Shown one piece after another: positions 60,475 to 64,000 of a DNA stretch of 64,000 nucleotides (position 1 is the first letter of the stretch; every line of letters starts with the position of its first letter). Source of the stretch: Poriferisulfidus sp965221375 (lineage in GTDB: Bacteria; Pseudomonadota; Gammaproteobacteria; Poriferisulfidales; Poriferisulfidaceae); contig OZ244883.1 of NCBI GenBank assembly GCA_965221375.1, positions 1,488,001 through 1,552,000 of the forward strand, in the 5' to 3' direction. A program made the position numbers and the translations under genes. Below the pieces are notes generated by a model, which had not been told where the DNA came from, made no database searches, and saw nothing but the letters and a program-made list of their open reading frames with translations.

Positions 60475-61777
60475 GTTCAATAGCCTCCACGGCCTGTGTT
60501 GTGCCGTGCTCGGCGCTTCCGTCATCGCCCTGATCCCGGAAACCGTACTGGCAAGCGATGCCCTGGATACCGGCGATACCGCATGGATGCTGACGGCAAC
60601 CGCGTTGGTGCTGTTTATGACCTTGCCGGGGCTGTCCCTGTTTTATGCGGGCATGACACGCGCCATTGACGTGCTGTCCGTATTGATGCAGGGCTTCGCC
60701 ATCGCGTGTCTGGCCTCCATTATGTGGTTTGTCTATGGCTACAGCCTGTCCTTTTCGGACGGCGGCGGTTTCAACGCCTGGATCGGCGGCCTGAGCAATC
60801 TGTTTCTCACCGAAGTCGCCCATGGCAATCTGGCAGGTTCCATCCCTGAATCGGTCTTTGTGACCTTCCAGATGACTTTCGCCATCATCACGCCCGTCCT
60901 GATGATCGGGAGCTTCATCCAGCGCGTGCGTTTCCCCGCCTTGTTGTGGATTACCGCGCTATGGTTGACGCTGGTCTATTTCCCGGTATGTCACTGGGTC
61001 TGGGGCGGCGGCTGGATCGGCGAAATGGGTGTTCTGGAGTTCGCGGGAGGCCTTGTGGTCCACTTGACCGCCGGCACCGCGGGTCTGGTTGCAGCCATGG
61101 CGTTGCGTTCGCGGGACGGATTTCCGACCCGATTGGCACGGCCTCACAACCTGACCATCAGCGTGATCGGCGCCAGCATCCTTTGGGTCGGCTGGTTCGG
61201 CTTCAATGCAGGAAGTGCCGTCTCCGCCGGTGCGGATGCAGGCATGGCGATGCTGGTCACCCAGATTGCGACGGCCATTGCGGCCCTGACCTGGATGGTC
61301 GGCGACTGGATGCGTTACGGCACCCCCAAAGTGCTGGGCATCATCACCGGTGCCGTGGCGGGACTGGTGGCCATTACCCCGGCTTCCGGTTTTGTCGGCC
61401 CCATGGGCGGTGCCTTGATTGGGTTGGCTGCCGGTGCAGTCTGCTTCACCTTCACCCAGATGATCAAACAGCAGTTCAAACTGGATGATTCGCTGGATGT
61501 GTTTGCCGTGCATGGCATCGGAGGTGCCTTGGGCACGATCCTGTGCGGAGTCTTCGCAGCCGAAACCTTCGGTGGCGCAGGTCTTTCCGCCGACAGCATC
61601 GGTGCTCAGGTGATGGTGCAGGTCATCGGTGTGGTCGCGGTCTTTATATGGACGGCCGTTGCCACTTTCGTGATTTTCAAGCTGGTCAATCTCTGGACAC
61701 CTGTCTCTGCTTCCGAAGAGGAAGAACGGATGGGCCTGGATATTTCCCAGCACGAAGAAAGCGGTTACCACTTGTAA
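60461..61777 (+). CDS. amtB: Ammonium transporter AmtB, divergent first copy
   Basis: 438 residues, signal-like N-terminus (ETVLASDA) and 11 expected helices. Twin histidines are retained in GGLVVHLTAGTAG and FAVHGIGGALGTI. FQMTFAIITP and CHWVWGGGWIG are family blocks. Compared with the second copy it departs at normally conserved places: LSLFYAGMTRAIDVLS instead of FYGGLVxxxNVLS, and GSFIQRVRFPALLW instead of GGFAERMRF. A role in sensing or altered regulation by GlnK is possible. Confidence 0.92.
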   Translation: MMRFKFNSLHGLCCAVLGASVIALIPETVLASDALDTGDTAWMLTATALVLFMTLPGLSLFYAGMTRAIDVLSVLMQGFAIACLASIMWFVYGYSLSFSDGGGFNAWIGGLSNLFLTEVAHGNLAGSIPESVFVTFQMTFAIITPVLMIGSFIQRVRFPALLWITALWLTLVYFPVCHWVWGGGWIGEMGVLEFAGGLVVHLTAGTAGLVAAMALRSRDGFPTRLARPHNLTISVIGASILWVGWFGFNAGSAVSAGADAGMAMLVTQIATAIAALTWMVGDWMRYGTPKVLGIITGAVAGLVAITPASGFVGPMGGALIGLAAGAVCFTFTQMIKQQFKLDDSLDVFAVHGIGGALGTILCGVFAAETFGGAGLSADSIGAQVMVQVIGVVAVFIWTAVATFVIFKLVNLWTPVSASEEEERMGLDISQHEESGYHL

Positions 61778-61801
61778 GTTTTACCACTTCAAGTTCCGGA
61801 G

Positions 61802-61830
61802 AAAAGGGCGCCTATGCGCCCTTTTCTTTT
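61802..61830 (+). terminator. Rho-independent terminator after the first amtB
   Basis: AAAAGGGCGC (61802-61811) and GCGCCCTTTT (61816-61825), loop CTAT, with T-rich sequence after. Confidence 0.9.
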
Positions 61831-61934
61831 GCATCCCCCATCAAAACCCCCAAAAAGTGCGCTAATATAACTACCCCAGCCCCTGCGAAGGGCACTGATT
61901 CCTCACTTCCAACCAATTACGGAGTACGTTTCAC

Positions 61935-62273
61935 ATGAAAATGATAACGGCCGTTATCAAACCTTTCAAACTGAACGATGTCCGCGAGGCGCTGTCCCAG
62001 CACAACGTCCACGGCATGACAGTCACTGAGGTCAAGGGCTTCGGACGTCAGAAAGGCCATACCGAACTGTACCGCGGTTCCGAGTATGTCATCGACTTTT
62101 TGCCCAAAATTAAACTCGAAATCGCCGTCCAGGATGACCAGGTCGACGATGTCGTCGAAACCCTCGTCGAAGTCGCCAATACCGGCAAAATCGGCGACGG
62201 CAAAATCTTTGTTTACGACTTGACCGATGTGATTCGAGTCCGCACAGGGGAGCATGGCAATGAAGCGATTTAA
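61935..62273 (+). CDS. glnK: PII signal protein (GlnK), second copy
   Basis: 112 residues. MKMITAVIKPFKLNDVREAL, T-loop GFGRQKGHTELYRGSEY with Tyr51 and IGDGKIFVYDL. Very similar to the first copy, consistent with tandem duplication of the glnK-amtB pair. It has its own upstream region after the terminator at 61802, so the two pairs can be expressed separately. Confidence 0.94.
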   Translation: MKMITAVIKPFKLNDVREALSQHNVHGMTVTEVKGFGRQKGHTELYRGSEYVIDFLPKIKLEIAVQDDQVDDVVETLVEVANTGKIGDGKIFVYDLTDVIRVRTGEHGNEAI

Positions 62274-63555
62274 TCTCTCTGCGATCCTGGCCGCCGTTGT
62301 GGTGGCTATCCCTTCCGTGGCGTTTGCCGCCGAACTCAACGCCGGCGACACCGGCTGGATGCTGACGGCTACCGCGCTGGTGCTGTTTATGACCCTGCCT
62401 GGCCTGTCTCTGTTCTACGGCGGACTGGTCGGCTCGCGCAATGTCCTCAGCGTCCTCATGCAATGCTTTGCCATCGCCTGTCTGGCCTCCGTTATGTGGG
62501 TGCTGGTCGGCTACAGCCTGGCTTTCGGTGACGGCGGCGACCTCAACGCCTGGATTGGCGGATTGAGCAATGTGTTTTTGGCCGATGTCAGCCGGGACGT
62601 TCTCTCCGGCACCATTCCGGAAACCGTTTTTGTCATGTTCCAAATGACGTTTGTAATCATTACCCCGGCACTGATTGTCGGCGGGTTCGCCGAACGGATG
62701 CGCTTCAGCGCCTTGCTGTGGTTCAGCGCCTTGTGGATTTTGCTGGTGTACCTGCCGGTCTGCCACTGGGTCTGGGGCGGCGGCTGGCTCAGCGAAATGG
62801 GCGTTCTCGACTTTGCCGGCGGACTGGTCGTGCACTTGACTGCCGGAGCCGCGGCCTTAACCGCCGCGATTGTGCTTGGGTCGCGGGATGGTTTTCCGGA
62901 CCGCCTGATGCCTCCGCACAACCTCACCATGAGCGTGATGGGCGCGGGCATGCTGTGGGTCGGCTGGTTCGGCTTCAACGCCGGCAGCGCCATTGCTGCG
63001 AGTGAAGATGCGGGAATGGCAATGCTGGTCACCCATATCAGCGCCGCCGTGGCCTCCCTGGCCTGGATGGTCGCCGAGTGGTTACGCTACGGCAAGCCCA
63101 AAGTCCTCGGCATCATTACCGGTATGGTCGCAGGACTGGGTTCGATTACACCCGCCTCCGGCTTTGTCGGGCCACTGGGTGCCGTTGTCATCGGTCTCGT
63201 TGCCGGCGTGTTGTGCTTCATCGTGACCAACGCCGTCAAACGGGTTTACCGTATTGATGATTCTCTCGACGTGTTCGCAGTCCACGGAATCGGGGGAATC
63301 CTCGGAACCGTTTTGTGCGGCGTGTTCGTGGCCGAATCTCTCGGCGGTGCGGGCTTGGCGGCCGGTGTCAGCATGACCGACCAGGTGGTCACCCAAATCA
63401 TCGGTGTGCTGGCGGTATTGGTCTGGACCGTCGTACTGACCGCTGTGGTCATCAAGTTGGTCGGCTTCTTTATGCCGGTGCGTGCCGATGCCGATGAGGA
63501 GTTGGCCGGGATGGACAGCAGCCAGCACCAGGAAGACGCCTACCGCATACATTGA
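62260..63555 (+). CDS. amtB: Ammonium transporter AmtB, canonical second copy
   Basis: 431 residues from ATG 62260, which has GGGGAG at better spacing than ATG 62254. Signal sequence (PSVAFAAEL), FYGGLVGSRNVLSVLMQ, FQMTFVIITPALIVGGFAERM, twin histidines in GGLVVHLTAGAAA and FAVHGIGGILGTV, and PHNLTMSVMGAGMLWVGWFG. Conducts ammonium or ammonia across the inner membrane; overlaps glnK by 14 bp. Confidence 0.95.
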   Translation: MKRFNLSAILAAVVVAIPSVAFAAELNAGDTGWMLTATALVLFMTLPGLSLFYGGLVGSRNVLSVLMQCFAIACLASVMWVLVGYSLAFGDGGDLNAWIGGLSNVFLADVSRDVLSGTIPETVFVMFQMTFVIITPALIVGGFAERMRFSALLWFSALWILLVYLPVCHWVWGGGWLSEMGVLDFAGGLVVHLTAGAAALTAAIVLGSRDGFPDRLMPPHNLTMSVMGAGMLWVGWFGFNAGSAIAASEDAGMAMLVTHISAAVASLAWMVAEWLRYGKPKVLGIITGMVAGLGSITPASGFVGPLGAVVIGLVAGVLCFIVTNAVKRVYRIDDSLDVFAVHGIGGILGTVLCGVFVAESLGGAGLAAGVSMTDQVVTQIIGVLAVLVWTVVLTAVVIKLVGFFMPVRADADEELAGMDSSQHQEDAYRIH

Positions 63556-63576
63556 TAGGCTTTTCGGGGAATTAGG

Positions 63577-63606
63577 AAAAAGGCGCCTGTATGGGCGCCT
63601 TTTTCT
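63577..63606. terminator. Bidirectional terminator after the second amtB
   Basis: AAAAAGGCGCC (63577-63587) and GGCGCCTTTTT (63594-63604) around TGTATG; serves amtB and the convergent small gene at 63609. Confidence 0.92.
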
Positions 63607-63608
63607 TG

Positions 63609-63830
63609 CTATTCTTCGACTTGCTCCCAACCGGACAGATCGTCCGGCGCCGCTTCTTCGGCATTATCCCAAACCGCGTAACCTGATTGTTTCATGCGGA
63701 CCGCCTCCGCCGCCTCTTGCGGCGACGGAAAAGTCAGGGTGGGCGTCTCATTGATCCAGATGTCCCACATGCCCAACGGTTCACGCCGCAGTTCAAAGGT
63801 CGCCAGAGAGGTTTTTAGCCGGTAGATCAT
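63609..63830 (-). CDS. Small conserved protein of unknown function
   Basis: 73 residues with a compact pattern: WDIWINETPTLTFPSPQEAA, then AVRMKQSGYAVWDN and PDDLSGWEQVEE. Short proteins with a PEDLSGW-like C-terminus are common in proteobacteria, but I know no function. It is convergent with amtB, sharing its terminator. Confidence 0.65.
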   Translation of the reverse strand: MIYRLKTSLATFELRREPLGMWDIWINETPTLTFPSPQEAAEAVRMKQSGYAVWDNAEEAAPDDLSGWEQVEE

Positions 63831-63858
63831 GCCCCCATCTTACTCCGGAAATCCGATG

Positions 63859-64000
63859 TCATTCAACCGCGTGTTCCAGTTCCGTGCGCAACCATTCTGG
63901 CGCATCCATCATTCCGTTTGCCCGCTGCATGAAAAACCTTCGCAACCAGCGGCTGTAACCTGCCCAGTACAGTCCCTGGGAGCGCACCCAATCGAGTAGC
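63859..64000 (-). CDS. C-terminal fragment of a gene cut by the right edge
   Basis: Open frame of 46 residues ending at TGA 63861-63859: LLDWVRSQGLYWAGYSRWL, then MQRANGMMDAPEWLRTEL. The Trp-rich motif is not enough to name a family. Confidence 0.5.
   Translation of the reverse strand, partial: LLDWVRSQGLYWAGYSRWLRRFFMQRANGMMDAPEWLRTELEHAVE

Overview
The window reads as ordinary chromosome of a gammaproteobacterium of moderately high GC. It is packed with housekeeping genes in short operons, often with ATGA start/stop overlaps. The affiliation rests on familiar gene sets: argA of the classical kinase+GNAT type, ispB, ppk-ppx, parE-parC, dnaX-recR, rpsF-rpsR-rplI-dnaB-alr, purE-purK and a TonB-dependent receptor. 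I see no rRNA, tRNA, transposase, prophage or CRISPR array. A methanofuran-linked C1 gene set suggests the organism can oxidise formaldehyde or other C1 units.

Layout. 1-8 kb (mostly minus strand): a glutamate-cysteine-ligase-like gene cut by the left edge, argA, a RibD-C reductase (plus strand), a Tat-exported amidase, tsaE, nnrDE and a lone hyuB. 8-14 kb: a TonB receptor, a PuuD-like membrane protein, argD-argF, then a low-GC accessory gene with a nucleoside-deoxyribosyltransferase-like domain. 14.6-28.7 kb: phoU, ispB, ppk, short ppx, ilvD, a SCO1 protein, psd, efp, parE-parC and htpX. 28.7-32.2 kb: recR, dnaX, a transporter. 32.3-39.2 kb (minus strand): a C1 cluster in the order fwdD-fhcB-fhcA-fhcD-fhcC-ferredoxin-ferredoxin:NADP reductase. 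39.3-42.9 kb: transporter, aroC, a small membrane protein, purC. 43.2-46.8 kb: an EcoRII-type restriction-modification island (Dcm-like methylase, Vsr, EcoRII-like nuclease) and a damaged-looking membrane gene. 47-52 kb: purE-purK-oxidoreductase, then convergent uvrB, which carries an apparent one-base deletion near its start. 51.7-54.7 kb: an aminotransferase followed by a TauD-like dioxygenase, a 63-residue protein and a Cas6/Cmx6-like protein with no CRISPR array. 54.7-59.9 kb: rpsF-rpsR-DUF2232-rplI, dnaB, alr. 60.1-63.6 kb: two consecutive glnK-amtB pairs. The right edge holds a small conserved protein and a gene fragment.

Most notable are three things. First, the C1 cluster: a bacterial formyltransferase/hydrolase set that also has an FwdD-type molybdopterin-dinucleotide-binding subunit, a cysteine-rich FhcB, a 7Fe-type ferredoxin and a ferredoxin:NADP reductase. 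This composition suggests a redox-active formylmethanofuran dehydrogenase passing electrons to NADP, rather than simple hydrolysis to formate. Second, the orphan TauD-63aa-Cas6-like cassette. Third, the EcoRII-like island, in which a methylase with an N-terminal helix-turn-helix lies behind a promoter whose -10 box is covered by a small palindrome.
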